Below, piece after piece: positions 45,024-53,913 of a stretch of 64,000 bases of DNA. The notes below the pieces were generated by a model. It ran no database searches. It worked only from the letters and a program-made list of their open reading frames with translations, and was not told where the DNA came from. A program made the translations under genes and the position numbers. Source of the DNA: Sphingomonas sp. PR090111-T3T-6A (GTDB lineage Bacteria; Pseudomonadota; Alphaproteobacteria; Sphingomonadales; Sphingomonadaceae); NCBI RefSeq assembly GCF_000383095.1, contig NZ_AORL01000021.1, positions 806,001 through 870,000 of the forward strand. The letters run 5' to 3'. How positions within the stretch are numbered: position 1 is the first letter of the stretch; the number at the start of each line of letters is the position of its first letter.

Positions 45024-46238
45024 ATGCCCCAGCCGCTCAGTGCGAACACGATCGCGCTCGTCAAGGCCACCGTGCCCGCGCTCGCCCAGCATGGCAGCGC
45101 CATCACCACGGCGATGTACGCGCGTCTGTTCCAGGACGATCATATCCGCGCCCTCTTCAACCATGCCAATCAGGGCGAGAGCGGCGCGCAGGTCCACGCG
45201 CTGGCAGGGGCCATCCTCGCTTATGCGCAGAACATCGACAATCTGGGCGCGCTGACCCCGGTGGTGGAGCGCATCGCCCACAAGCATATCGGTTACCACA
45301 TCCTGCCGGAGCATTATCCGTTCGTCGCCAATGCGCTGCTCGCGGCGATCAAGGAGGTGCTGGGCGACGTCGCCTCGGACGAGATCCTCGCCGCCTGGGG
45401 TGAGGCCTACTGGTTCCTGGCCGAGATCCTGAAGGCCCGCGAAGTCGTCCTGCGCGACGAGATCATGCACCTTGAAGGCGGCTGGACCGGCTGGCGCGAG
45501 TTCACCGTGGCCGACAAGATCCGCGAGAGCGACGTCATCACCTCCTTCATCCTGCGCCCGAAGGATGGCGGCCCGGTGCTCCGTCACAAGCCCGGCCAGT
45601 ATCTCACCTTCCGCTTCAGCTCGGCCGATCAACCCGACATGAAGCGCAACTATTCGATCTCGTGCGCGCCGAACGGCGAATATTACCGCATCTCGGTGAA
45701 GCGCGAGGAGAATGGGCAGGGCGGCTCGCGTCACCTGCATGACGGCGTCCAGATCGGTGATATCCTCGAGGTGACGCCGCCGGCCGGCGAGTTCTTCCTC
45801 TCGGAGCGTCCACAGCGCCCGGTCGTGCTGCTGTCGGGCGGCGTGGGCCTGACCCCGATGATTTCCATGATGGAGACGATCGCGACGGACCATCCGACGC
45901 TCAAGACCTATTATGTCCACGGCACGATGAACAGCGCGACCCATGCCATGGACGATCATGTGAAGGATCTGGCGAAGGGCCACGGCGACATCCGCGTCGC
46001 GACCTTCTACAGCGCCCCGCACGACAACGACGTCGCCGGCGAGACGCACGACGAGGACGGCTTCGTCACGATCGACTGGCTCTCGCAGAACACGCCGATC
46101 CATGATGCGGACTTCTATCTCTGCGGCCCCAAGCCCTTCCTCCGGGCGTTCGTCGGCGGCCTCTCGCTGGCGGGTGTGCCGAACGACCGCATCCACTATG
46201 AGTTCTTCGGCCCGGCCGACGAACTGATGGCGGCGTGA
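45024..46238 (+). CDS. hmp: Flavohaemoglobin, nitric oxide dioxygenase
   Basis: A 404-residue cytoplasmic enzyme that converts NO and O2 to nitrate with NAD(P)H. The N-terminal globin domain (1-140) has B10 tyrosine in AMYARLF (Tyr32) and proximal histidine in AHKHIGYHILPEHY (His88). The ferredoxin-reductase part shows FAD binding (MKRNYSISCAPNG) and NAD binding (LSGGVGLTPMISMM; YLCGPKPFLRAF). A strong AAGGAG site precedes ATG 45024. Behind the NsrR-like operator with the truncated globin; a hairpin terminator follows. Confidence 0.96.
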   Translation: MPQPLSANTIALVKATVPALAQHGSAITTAMYARLFQDDHIRALFNHANQGESGAQVHALAGAILAYAQNIDNLGALTPVVERIAHKHIGYHILPEHYPFVANALLAAIKEVLGDVASDEILAAWGEAYWFLAEILKAREVVLRDEIMHLEGGWTGWREFTVADKIRESDVITSFILRPKDGGPVLRHKPGQYLTFRFSSADQPDMKRNYSISCAPNGEYYRISVKREENGQGGSRHLHDGVQIGDILEVTPPAGEFFLSERPQRPVVLLSGGVGLTPMISMMETIATDHPTLKTYYVHGTMNSATHAMDDHVKDLAKGHGDIRVATFYSAPHDNDVAGETHDEDGFVTIDWLSQNTPIHDADFYLCGPKPFLRAFVGGLSLAGVPNDRIHYEFFGPADELMAA

Positions 46239-46241
46239 CGA

Positions 46242-46281
46242 AAAGGGGCGTGGCGGCGCATAGCCGTCGCCACGCCCCTTT
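46242..46281 (+). terminator. Hairpin terminator of the globin operon
   Basis: A 14-base perfect stem AAAGGGGCGTGGCG/CGCCACGCCCCTTT, 3 bases after the hmp stop, with the T run inside the stem end. Strong hairpin, short T tail. Confidence 0.6.
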
Positions 46282-46297
46282 CGCGCATGAGAGGGAC

Positions 46298-46570
46298 ATG
46301 GCGATGCCCGAAGAGATACTGGATCGCCGCCGCGTCACGGGCGACGACGGAAGCTCGCTCGAAGCGATCGAGGTTCGCCACACCGAACATCTCGAAACGC
46401 CCAAAGGCACGCGCAGGCTCATCGGCGCACGCCGGTGGATGCTGGCGACCGGCGAAGCCCTGGACGTCATCGATCGCCATCTTCTGATGGTTCGCAAGAC
46501 CGGGGAAATCCTCCGGGTCGACGAGCCCCTGCACTCCGCCATCCGGCCGGCATCCGACTGGCAACCCTGA
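46298..46570 (+). CDS. Small cytoplasmic protein, unknown function
   Basis: A 90-residue protein starting at ATG 46298 behind GAGAGGG. Charged and soluble (ILDRRRVTGDDGSS...RRWMLATGEALDVIDRH...LVRVDEPL-like tail); no transmembrane segment or recognised domain. It sits just past the globin terminator and converges on an azoreductase gene 13 bases away. Confidence 0.6.
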   Translation: MAMPEEILDRRRVTGDDGSSLEAIEVRHTEHLETPKGTRRLIGARRWMLATGEALDVIDRHLLMVRKTGEILRVDEPLHSAIRPASDWQP

Positions 46571-46583
46571 AGCGCCGGCCACC

Positions 46584-47222
46584 TCAGCCGACGGAGCCTG
46601 CCCATAGTCTGGCGACCGACACCAGTTCGGCACGGGCCCGATCGAGCGCCTCGGCGCGAGCATCGGGATCGGCGAACTGGACCGGCTGGGCATCGACGAA
46701 CAGCGGCTCCCTCACGCCGATGAAACCGAACGCCGCACGCAGCGCGGGCGTCAGCGCATCCATGTCGGCAAAGGGCGAGCCGGGGCGGAGGTCCGCCCCA
46801 CGCGTCGTCAGGAAAAGCACCTTCTTGCCGCCCAGCACGCCGACATACTGGCCGTCCGCCGTAATCTTGTAGGTGATATCCGTGCGCACGATGCCATCGA
46901 CGAACGCCTTGAACGTCGACGGCATCGACCAGTTGTGCATCGGCATCGCGAACAGAAGCGCATCCGCATCGAGCAACCGTGTGCACATGGCATCGGAATA
47001 TGCGAGCGCGGCCATCATCTCGGGCGAACGGCGGTCGGCTGGCGTATAGGTCGCGATGGCGAAGCTCTCCGTGACGTGCGGTGGAATATCCACCGCCAGA
47101 TCGAGATAATCGACCGACAAATCCGGCACGCGTTCGCGAACCTGCTCCACGAAATAGGCTGACAAGGCACGGGAATTGGACATCCCCGTCCTCGGACTGG
47201 CATCGACATGCAGCAGCTTCAC
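46584..47222 (-). CDS. FMN-dependent NADH-azoreductase-like flavodoxin-fold oxidoreductase
   Basis: A 212-residue protein. LLHVDASPRTGMSNSRALSAYFVEQ forms the FMN phosphate loop, and AMPMHNWSMPSTFKAFVDGIVRTDITYK is the AzoR-type flavin signature; TTRGADLRPGSPF follows. Start GTG 47222 with GAGG upstream. It lies 33 bases downstream of a MocR regulator in the same direction, so it is probably co-transcribed with or regulated by it. Second azoR-type gene of the window (compare 18173). Confidence 0.87.
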   Translation of the reverse strand: MKLLHVDASPRTGMSNSRALSAYFVEQVRERVPDLSVDYLDLAVDIPPHVTESFAIATYTPADRRSPEMMAALAYSDAMCTRLLDADALLFAMPMHNWSMPSTFKAFVDGIVRTDITYKITADGQYVGVLGGKKVLFLTTRGADLRPGSPFADMDALTPALRAAFGFIGVREPLFVDAQPVQFADPDARAEALDRARAELVSVARLWAGSVG

Positions 47223-47255
47223 CCGGCAATCCTCGAATATTGCATCCCGATCCGC

Positions 47256-48713
47256 TCAGGCGGACACGACTATCTTTTGCGATATGCGAAGGTGGCCAGC
47301 TTCACCCATCTGGCGGCCAACCAGACTCCTCAGGGCTTCGCAGGCCTTTTCCAGATTGCCTTTGCGGATATTGGTCACCCCTAGAAGGAATCCGGGAGCC
47401 GCCCTGCGTTCGTCGATATACCAGGGCGTGAGCGGGAACGGCGCGATGCCGAGTTCGAGCACCCGCCGGGCCAGCGCCACATCGTCGGTGCCGTCGGGCA
47501 AGCGCATGAGGATCGCCAGACCCGACATCGCCTCCACGCCGAAATCGCATCCGAGATGCGCCCGAAGCGCGTCGCGCCGCTCGCGATACAGGCTCTTCAT
47601 ATGCCGGAGATGGCGCAGATAATGGCCATCGGCGAGGAAGCTCGCCAGCGCGAGCTGCGTGGTCACGTTGAACGAGGGGGTCAGGAAAGCCGCAGTTTCA
47701 CCGAAACGCGGCGCCAGCGACACCGGCGAGACGACGAAGCCCACGCCCAGCGTCGGGCTCAGCGTCTTCCCGAAGGTTCCGATATGGATCACCCGGCCGA
47801 AAGGGTCTTCCCCCGCCAGCGCCGGCAGGGCGCGGCCGGACAGCTTCAGCTCGCTCAGATAGTCATCCTCGATGATCCAGCCGTCCTCGCGGGCCGCCCA
47901 AGCCAGCAGTTCGCGCCGCCGCGCGGGCGACATCGCCACGCCGGTCGGCGCCTGCTGGCCAGGCGTGACGACCGCGACGGCCGCATCGGGCGCCAGCGCA
48001 ACGCCGCGGGCGACCTGCAACCCCTCCCCGTCCACCGGCACGGGCACCGGCTGCAAGCCACTCAGTTCAAGCCCCTTGCGCGCCATGGGATAGCCGGGGT
48101 CCTCCATCCAGGCTGTGCGGCCGTGCGCCTGCAAGGTCAGGAGCGCGAGGGCCAGCCCGTTCCGATAGCTGTTGGTCAGGAATATCTGATCCGGCACGCA
48201 GCGGATGCCGCGCGAGATCGCAAGATAGCTGGCGATCTGCGCCCGCAGCTCGGGATGGCCGCGCGGATCGAGCGGCCCCACGGGCGCGGTCGCATAGTCG
48301 CGCACGGCGCGCGTCCTCATGCGGGCCCAGATCTTGGCCGGAAACGCATCCTGCGCCGGGACGCCCATCTGGAACGGCAGTGGCGGAAGATTGAAGCCAC
48401 GCTCGATATCCTGAAGCGGGCGCGGGATCGAAATCTCCGAGCGGATCGGCGCGCATGCCGGCTTTTCGGCGACGCGGGTGCCGGCCGCCCCCGCCGAGAA
48501 GACCAGCGCCTCGTCGGCCAACGTCTCATAGGCGACTTTCACCGTCCCGCGCGCGACACCGAGTTGCGTGGCCATGTCGAGCCAGGACGGCAGACGGGCC
48601 CCCGGCTCCAGGCGCCCCTCGATGATCGCGCTCCGCAGGGTCGAGCTGATCTGCTCCGCGATCGGCACCGGCCGGGATCGGTCTATGACAATAGAGACAC
48701 GCGAAAAGGTCAT
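47256..48713 (-). CDS. MocR/PdxR-type GntR-aminotransferase regulator
   Basis: A 485-residue fusion of a GntR winged helix (EQISSTLRSAIIEGRLEPGARLPSWLDMATQLGVARGTVKVAYETLADE, residues 20-68) and a fold-type I aminotransferase domain. The PLP region shows VTPGQQAPTG and DDYLSELKLSG, with the Schiff-base lysine in GTFGKTLSPTLGVGFVV. Start ATG 48713 with GGGGAGG upstream. Such regulators bind PLP and often control vitamin B6, amino-acid or GABA-related genes; here the adjacent gene is an azoreductase, and the opposite-strand neighbour is an efflux operon. Confidence 0.9.
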   Translation of the reverse strand: MTFSRVSIVIDRSRPVPIAEQISSTLRSAIIEGRLEPGARLPSWLDMATQLGVARGTVKVAYETLADEALVFSAGAAGTRVAEKPACAPIRSEISIPRPLQDIERGFNLPPLPFQMGVPAQDAFPAKIWARMRTRAVRDYATAPVGPLDPRGHPELRAQIASYLAISRGIRCVPDQIFLTNSYRNGLALALLTLQAHGRTAWMEDPGYPMARKGLELSGLQPVPVPVDGEGLQVARGVALAPDAAVAVVTPGQQAPTGVAMSPARRRELLAWAAREDGWIIEDDYLSELKLSGRALPALAGEDPFGRVIHIGTFGKTLSPTLGVGFVVSPVSLAPRFGETAAFLTPSFNVTTQLALASFLADGHYLRHLRHMKSLYRERRDALRAHLGCDFGVEAMSGLAILMRLPDGTDDVALARRVLELGIAPFPLTPWYIDERRAAPGFLLGVTNIRKGNLEKACEALRSLVGRQMGEAGHLRISQKIVVSA

Positions 48714-48940
48714 CACCCTCCCCTTGCTGCACGGCACATCTGACGAGGGATATCCCCGGATTATGCGCGCGGGCCTACCTCGCTGTCGAGGCAGGGAGGC
48801 CCTATCCAACGGTGTAGTTCGACCCGGCCGAAGGTGCGGTTAGCTCCACCGAAGTGGAGTGCCATCTATATGCCCCGCCGCCCCGGTCCGGCATGGATGC
48901 ACCTGCCATACCGACGGCTGCGACCGCCCGATCGTCGATA

Positions 48941-48956
48941 GATACCCGTCAGTATC
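48941..48956. promoter_or_regulatory. Inverted repeat GATAC-N6-GTATC before Emr-type efflux operon
   Basis: GATACCCGTCAGTATC ends 3 bases before the annotated start of the outer-membrane gene, so a bound repressor would block initiation. A TetR regulator is encoded as the fourth gene of the operon and is the obvious candidate ligand (inference). Confidence 0.45.
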
Positions 48957-48959
48957 AAA

Positions 48960-50495
48960 ATGCCAAACGCAATCTTGAATAGGGTTTGCCCCGTGTTCCT
49001 TACTCGGACCTGCTTGCCCCTGCTGGCTCTCTCCGGCTGTGCGCTGGGGCCGAATTTTCACCATGAGGAACCCAAGCCTCAGCTCGCCGCGATCCAGGTG
49101 TCGTTGCCGAGCGCCAGCCGGACGACCGACGCGGCCGTTCCTGTCGCCTGGTGGAAGGCGTTCGGCGATCCGGTGCTCTCCACGCTGGAAGAACGCGCCG
49201 TCGCGGGAGATCTGAACCTGCGGATCGCATCCGTCCGCGTCGCGCGTGGGCGGGCGGCGCTGCGCATCGCGGGCGCATCGCTGCTGCCGACGGCGAACGC
49301 GGCCACCTCCTACATGCGCGAGCGGGCCAGCGAGAAAGGGATCATGGGGCTGGCAGGCGCGACGCCGCCCGGCCCGACAGCGGCGAACGGCGCCGATCCC
49401 TTCGGCACGGCCTCGCTCGGCAAGACGAGCGGAGCCGCTGATTATGATCTCTTCCAGATGGGTTTCGACACCTCCTGGGAAATCGACCTGTGGGGCAAGG
49501 CGCGCCGCGAGCGGGAGGCTGCACGTGCCGATGCCGCGGGGGCGGTCTACGAGCGCGAGGCCGCCCGCGTCTCGCTGACCGCCGAGGTGGCGCGCATCTA
49601 TGTCGGCCTGCGCGGCGCCGAGGCTCGCCTTGCCGTGCTGCGCAGCAATCGCGAGACGGTCGCGCGCGGGCTCGCCATCGCCCGCGCCCGCGAAGATCAG
49701 GGCGCGGCCTCGCGCTACGATGCGGCGACCGCCACCGCACAGCTTGCCACGATCGACAGCCAGATTCCGGCGATCGAACGCGAGGCCGATGCCAGCCGCA
49801 ACGCGCTCGCCTTCCTCGTGGGCGAGGCACCTCATGCGCTCGACGCATTGCTGAACCAGCCCGGCGCTTCCATCCCGGCCCTGCCGCAGGAACTGCCCGT
49901 CGGCCTCTCCAGCGATCTCGCGCGACGGCGGCCCGACATCGCCGCCGCCGAAGCCTCGCTCCATGCGGCCACGGCCCGCATCGGCGCGGCCAAGGCCGAT
50001 TTCTACCCGAGCCTCGATCTGGTCGGCAGCTTCGGCACCCAGTCGCTCCGGCTCGCGGACCTGCCCGAATGGGGTTCTCGCCAGTTCATCCTCGGCCCGG
50101 TGCTTCACCTGCCCATCTTCGAGGGCGGTCGCCTGAAGGGGCGGCTCGACCTGACGCGCGCCGACCAGCAGGAAGCCGCGATCCGCTATCAGCAGACCGT
50201 GCTCCGCGCCTGGCATGAGGTGGACGACGCGCTGACCGCGCTCAGAAGCGAGCAGCAGCGGATGCAAGCCAGCCTCCGCGCCGTGGAGGCGAGCCGGACG
50301 GCGGTGCATGTCGCCGAGCGTCGCTATCGCGAAGGTGCGAGCGGCTATCTCGATGTGCTGATCGCCGAGCGCAGCCTGCTGTCGAACGAGGCGGAACTGG
50401 TCTCCACCCGCGCCGCCAGCGCAACTGCGATGGTCGCGCTCTACAAGGCGCTGGGCGGTGGCTGGACGCCCATGACGGTCGGGGGCGGGGCATGA
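48960..50495 (+). CDS. NodT-family outer-membrane efflux lipoprotein
   Basis: A 511-residue channel with lipobox LALSGC (Cys27) and two OEP repeats (WWKAFGDPVLSTLEERAVAGDLNLRIA; EIDLWGKARREREAAR; RRRPDIAAAEASLHAATARIGAAKADFYPSLDLVG). A GTG at 48993, preceded by AGGG, is an alternative start that keeps the lipobox and moves the start clear of the inverted repeat. First gene of an Emr-type tripartite efflux operon. Confidence 0.9.
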   Translation: MPNAILNRVCPVFLTRTCLPLLALSGCALGPNFHHEEPKPQLAAIQVSLPSASRTTDAAVPVAWWKAFGDPVLSTLEERAVAGDLNLRIASVRVARGRAALRIAGASLLPTANAATSYMRERASEKGIMGLAGATPPGPTAANGADPFGTASLGKTSGAADYDLFQMGFDTSWEIDLWGKARREREAARADAAGAVYEREAARVSLTAEVARIYVGLRGAEARLAVLRSNRETVARGLAIARAREDQGAASRYDAATATAQLATIDSQIPAIEREADASRNALAFLVGEAPHALDALLNQPGASIPALPQELPVGLSSDLARRRPDIAAAEASLHAATARIGAAKADFYPSLDLVGSFGTQSLRLADLPEWGSRQFILGPVLHLPIFEGGRLKGRLDLTRADQQEAAIRYQQTVLRAWHEVDDALTALRSEQQRMQASLRAVEASRTAVHVAERRYREGASGYLDVLIAERSLLSNEAELVSTRAASATAMVALYKALGGGWTPMTVGGGA

Positions 50496-52039
50496 ACGTC
50501 ACTGCCCCGATCGGCGGAGCGTCGCCCGGCACGACGGCAATCGCTCCATCCGCGCCACCCTTCGGCCTGCGCCAGTTCACCGGCGTCATGGGCGTCCTCG
50601 TGGCGGCGATCATGTCGGGCCTCACCAGCCGCGTCAGCGCGCTGGCGCTGATCGACCTGCGCGGCGGCCTCGGCCTCGGCACGGACGCCGGCCAGTGGAT
50701 CACCACCGTCTACACGGCGGCCGAACTGGTGGCGACGCTGCTCGCCTCGTGGTTCGCGGTCACCTTCTCCTTCCGGCGCTTCCATATCGCGGTGGTGCTC
50801 GGCTCCGCGCTGGTGGCGATCCTGATCCCCTTCGCACCGGGCTATGGCTGGCTGCTCGCGCTGCGCACAGTACAGGGGCTGCTCGGCGGCGCGCTCGTCC
50901 CGCTGCTGATGTCAGCAGCGCTACGCTTCTTTCCCTTGCCGCTCCGCCTCTACGGGCTCGCGCTTTACACGATGACAGCCACTTTCGCGCCCAATCTGGC
51001 GCTCTGGCTTGCGCCGCTGTGGACCGATCATTTCTCCAGCCTGCGTCTCGTCTATCTCCAGGCATTGCCGTTCGCGGCATTCGCCGCTTGGGCCGTGTGG
51101 TGGGGCCTCCCGCAAGACCCCGTCCGGCTGGAGCGGCTGCGCCACATCAACCTGCTCGGCCTCGTCACCGGCACCGCGGCACTCGCGATGATCGCGATCG
51201 GCTTCATCGAGGGCGAGCGGCGGGACTGGTTTCATTCGCCGCTGATCGCCTTCCTGCTGAGCGGCGGCGCGGGCCTTTTCCTGATCTTCCTGATCAGCGA
51301 GTGGCATCATCCGATGCCGTTCGTGCAGCTCCAGCTTCTGGCGCGGCGCAATCTGGGGCTGGGCTTCAGCATCTTCGTGGGACTGCTCATTACATTGCTG
51401 TCCGGCTCGCTGCTGCCGGCGGACCAGCTCGCCCATGTGCAGGGCTTCCGCCCTCTCCAGATCGCGCCGATCGGCCTCGCGATCAGCATACCGCAGCTCG
51501 TGCTCGCGCCGTTCGCATCCTTCCTCCTCTATCGCAAATGGATGGACGCCCGCCGGCTCTTCGCCTTCGGCTTCCTCCTGATCGCCCTGAGCTGCTGGAT
51601 CGCCTCCGGCGTCACCACCGGATGGATGGCGCGGGAGTTCGCCCTTGCTCAGGCATTGCAGGCGGTCGGCCAGCCCATGGCGGTCGTGTCGATCCTGTTC
51701 CTGGCGACCAGTGTCGTGCAGCCCATGGAAGGGCCGTCCGTCTCCGGTCTGGTCAATGTGCTGCGCGCCTTCGGCACGCTGCTGGGCACCACCCTGATCG
51801 GCAGCTTCCTGGTCGACCGGACGGCGGCACATCAGCGCGGTCTGGTCGACCGGGTCGGCCGCATCGGGCTCGACGGCGTCGATCTCGGCGCGCTCGGCGA
51901 GCGGATCGGCCATCAGGCTTTCACCCTCGCCATTGCCGACGCTTACCGGATGCTGGGCCTGCTGGCCCTGCTCCTGATCCCCGCCACCTTTTTCATGACC
52001 CATATCCCGGCGCCCGATACGGGCCGGGACCCCGCCTGA
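50492..52039 (+). CDS. DHA2-family MFS efflux pump (EmrB type)
   Basis: A 515-residue inner-membrane antiporter with about fourteen hydrophobic segments. AGQWITTVYTAAELVATLLASWFAVTFSFRRF and LRTVQGLLGGALVPLLM fit motif A and motif C regions of EmrB-like drug:H+ antiporters, though motif A (SFRRF) is shortened. ATG 50492 overlaps the channel gene stop. Works with the adaptor and channel to push substrates straight out of the cell. Confidence 0.9.
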   Translation: MNVTAPIGGASPGTTAIAPSAPPFGLRQFTGVMGVLVAAIMSGLTSRVSALALIDLRGGLGLGTDAGQWITTVYTAAELVATLLASWFAVTFSFRRFHIAVVLGSALVAILIPFAPGYGWLLALRTVQGLLGGALVPLLMSAALRFFPLPLRLYGLALYTMTATFAPNLALWLAPLWTDHFSSLRLVYLQALPFAAFAAWAVWWGLPQDPVRLERLRHINLLGLVTGTAALAMIAIGFIEGERRDWFHSPLIAFLLSGGAGLFLIFLISEWHHPMPFVQLQLLARRNLGLGFSIFVGLLITLLSGSLLPADQLAHVQGFRPLQIAPIGLAISIPQLVLAPFASFLLYRKWMDARRLFAFGFLLIALSCWIASGVTTGWMAREFALAQALQAVGQPMAVVSILFLATSVVQPMEGPSVSGLVNVLRAFGTLLGTTLIGSFLVDRTAAHQRGLVDRVGRIGLDGVDLGALGERIGHQAFTLAIADAYRMLGLLALLLIPATFFMTHIPAPDTGRDPA

Positions 52040-52051
52040 GGACTTGCCACG

Positions 52052-53092
52052 ATGACGCTCCCCAAATCGGCTAAATGGGCCATCGGCGCCGTGTTCGTTG
52101 CCGTCGCGTTAGGCGGTTCGTGGGCCTATGCTCATGACGAAGGTGGGGCATCCGCCCAGTCCACCGACGACGCCTATATCCAGAGCGATTACAGCACGGT
52201 GGCTCCCAAGGTGGCGGGGCTGATCGAGCGCGTGCCGGTCGAGGACAACCAGCATGTCCGGCGCGGGCAATTGCTCGCCGTGATCGATGACCGCGATTTC
52301 CGTGTCGCCGTCGCCGCCGCGCAGGCCGAGCTGGACAGCGCGCGCAGCAACCGGCGCAGCATCCGCGCGGCGCTGGATCGCCAGTTCAGCCTGATCGCGC
52401 AGGCCGCTGCGCTGGTGGACGCCGATAGCGCCGCCATCGCGCTCTCCAGCGCCAATGCCAGACGCTATCGGGCACTCGCCTCGGACGGTTCGGCCAGCGT
52501 GCAGGAAGAGCAGGAAAGCGCCTCGCGTCTTGATGCCGACATGGCCGCGCGCAGGCGCGACGTCGCCGCCCATGCCGCAAGTGGGCAGGAGACGGAGGTG
52601 CTGAATGCCCAACTCGCGGGCGCCAATGCCGCCATCGCACGCGCCGAGGCCGCGCTCGACGCCGCGCGCCTCCGCCTGAGCTATACGCGGATCGTCGCGC
52701 CGGTGGACGGCGTGGTAGGTCGTCGCTCGGTCCGCGTCGGCAATTTCGTCGATGTCGGCAAGCCGCTGCTGGCGGTCGTCCCGCTCGACAAGGCCTATGT
52801 CGAGGCGCACTTCCGCGAAACCCAGATGCGCAAGATCCGCCCCGGCCAGCCCGTCACGGTCAAGGTGGACATGCTGCCCGGCGTCGCCCTCAAGGCGCAT
52901 GTCGAGAGCCTCGCCCCGGCGAGCGGCGTCACCTTCGCGGAGATCGCACCCGAGAACGCAACCGGCAATTTCACCAAGATCGTCCAGCGCCTCTCGGTGC
53001 GAATCCGCATCGATCCGGGCCAGCCGGATGCGGATCGCTTGCGCGTCGGCATGTCGGTGACGCCGACGGTCGACACGAAAGTGGCATCCTGA
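52052..53092 (+). CDS. HlyD/EmrA-family periplasmic adaptor
   Basis: A 346-residue membrane-anchored adaptor: one N-terminal helix (WAIGAVFVAVALGGSWAYA), then STDDAYIQSDYSTVAPKVAGLIERVPVEDNQHVRRGQLLAVIDDRDF (first lipoyl half), a helical hairpin, and LRLSYTRIVAPVDGVVGRRSVRVGNFVDVGKPLLAVVP (second half). Lies 12 bases behind the MFS pump gene and completes the Emr-type tripartite system. Confidence 0.92.
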   Translation: MTLPKSAKWAIGAVFVAVALGGSWAYAHDEGGASAQSTDDAYIQSDYSTVAPKVAGLIERVPVEDNQHVRRGQLLAVIDDRDFRVAVAAAQAELDSARSNRRSIRAALDRQFSLIAQAAALVDADSAAIALSSANARRYRALASDGSASVQEEQESASRLDADMAARRRDVAAHAASGQETEVLNAQLAGANAAIARAEAALDAARLRLSYTRIVAPVDGVVGRRSVRVGNFVDVGKPLLAVVPLDKAYVEAHFRETQMRKIRPGQPVTVKVDMLPGVALKAHVESLAPASGVTFAEIAPENATGNFTKIVQRLSVRIRIDPGQPDADRLRVGMSVTPTVDTKVAS

Positions 53093-53122
53093 CAAGAACG
53101 CAGCTCGCAACGAGGAGAGACC

Positions 53123-53722
53123 ATGCCCAGGCTGACCCGCGAACAGAGCCGGGCGGCGACGCGGGAGAAGCTGCTCGCCGCTGCGCGCGCGAACTTTGCG
53201 CGTCATGGCTACGACGCGGCGTCGGTCGATCGCATCGCTGACGAGGCGGGCTTCAGCAAGGGTGCCGTCTATTCCAATTTCCGGAGCAAGGAGGATCTCT
53301 TCCTCGCTGTCATGGCATCGCCGACGCTGGTCGATCTTCCGGCCTTGCTGACCGCCATGGACACCGCGCCTGGCCCGGCAGAGATCATCGACACGCTCAG
53401 CCAGTGGGCGGACGAACAGGCGCGGGACAATGGCTGGGCCCTGCTGATCCTCGATCACGTACGCTCAGCACGCCAGAGCAAGACCTTCGGCGATCAACAG
53501 GCGGAAGTCTTCAAGCTGACCTGGACCGAGCTGGGCAAGGCACTGGCCGCGCGGCTGCCCGAGCATCGCCGGGCGACCGATCCGGAAACCCTGGGTGCGC
53601 TGATGTGCGAGCTGGCCTATGCGCCGGCGATGTCCTTCACCTCCCGCCCCACGGCGGGCGATCTCGTCCGGCTGGCGCTGAGCGGCCTGTTCTCGGAAGC
53701 ACCCGCGCCTGCCATCCGCTGA
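53123..53722 (+). CDS. TetR-family transcriptional regulator
   Basis: A 199-residue repressor with helix-turn-helix AARANFARHGYDAASVDRIADEAGFSKGAVYSNFRSKEDLFLAVM at residues 20-64. The C-terminal ligand domain is variable. It is the last gene of the efflux operon, 30 bases after the adaptor, so it probably represses its own operon and is released by a pump substrate. The candidate operator is the inverted repeat at 48941. Confidence 0.92.
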   Translation: MPRLTREQSRAATREKLLAAARANFARHGYDAASVDRIADEAGFSKGAVYSNFRSKEDLFLAVMASPTLVDLPALLTAMDTAPGPAEIIDTLSQWADEQARDNGWALLILDHVRSARQSKTFGDQQAEVFKLTWTELGKALAARLPEHRRATDPETLGALMCELAYAPAMSFTSRPTAGDLVRLALSGLFSEAPAPAIR

Positions 53723-53913
53723 CAGGGGACCGGCGAGCATCCGGTTCCGATGCCCCGTCACAGGGTGAAATCCCTACACCAGAGAATAGGTGGTACAGAC
53801 CAACCGTCTGATCGACGCCTCTCCAAATCCTGCCATAATCCTCCCCTTGTGGGCGGATCGACATTTGCCGGCGTACCGCCCTCGCAGGTGCAGGCCCGAG
53901 GCGACGTAGAGCG

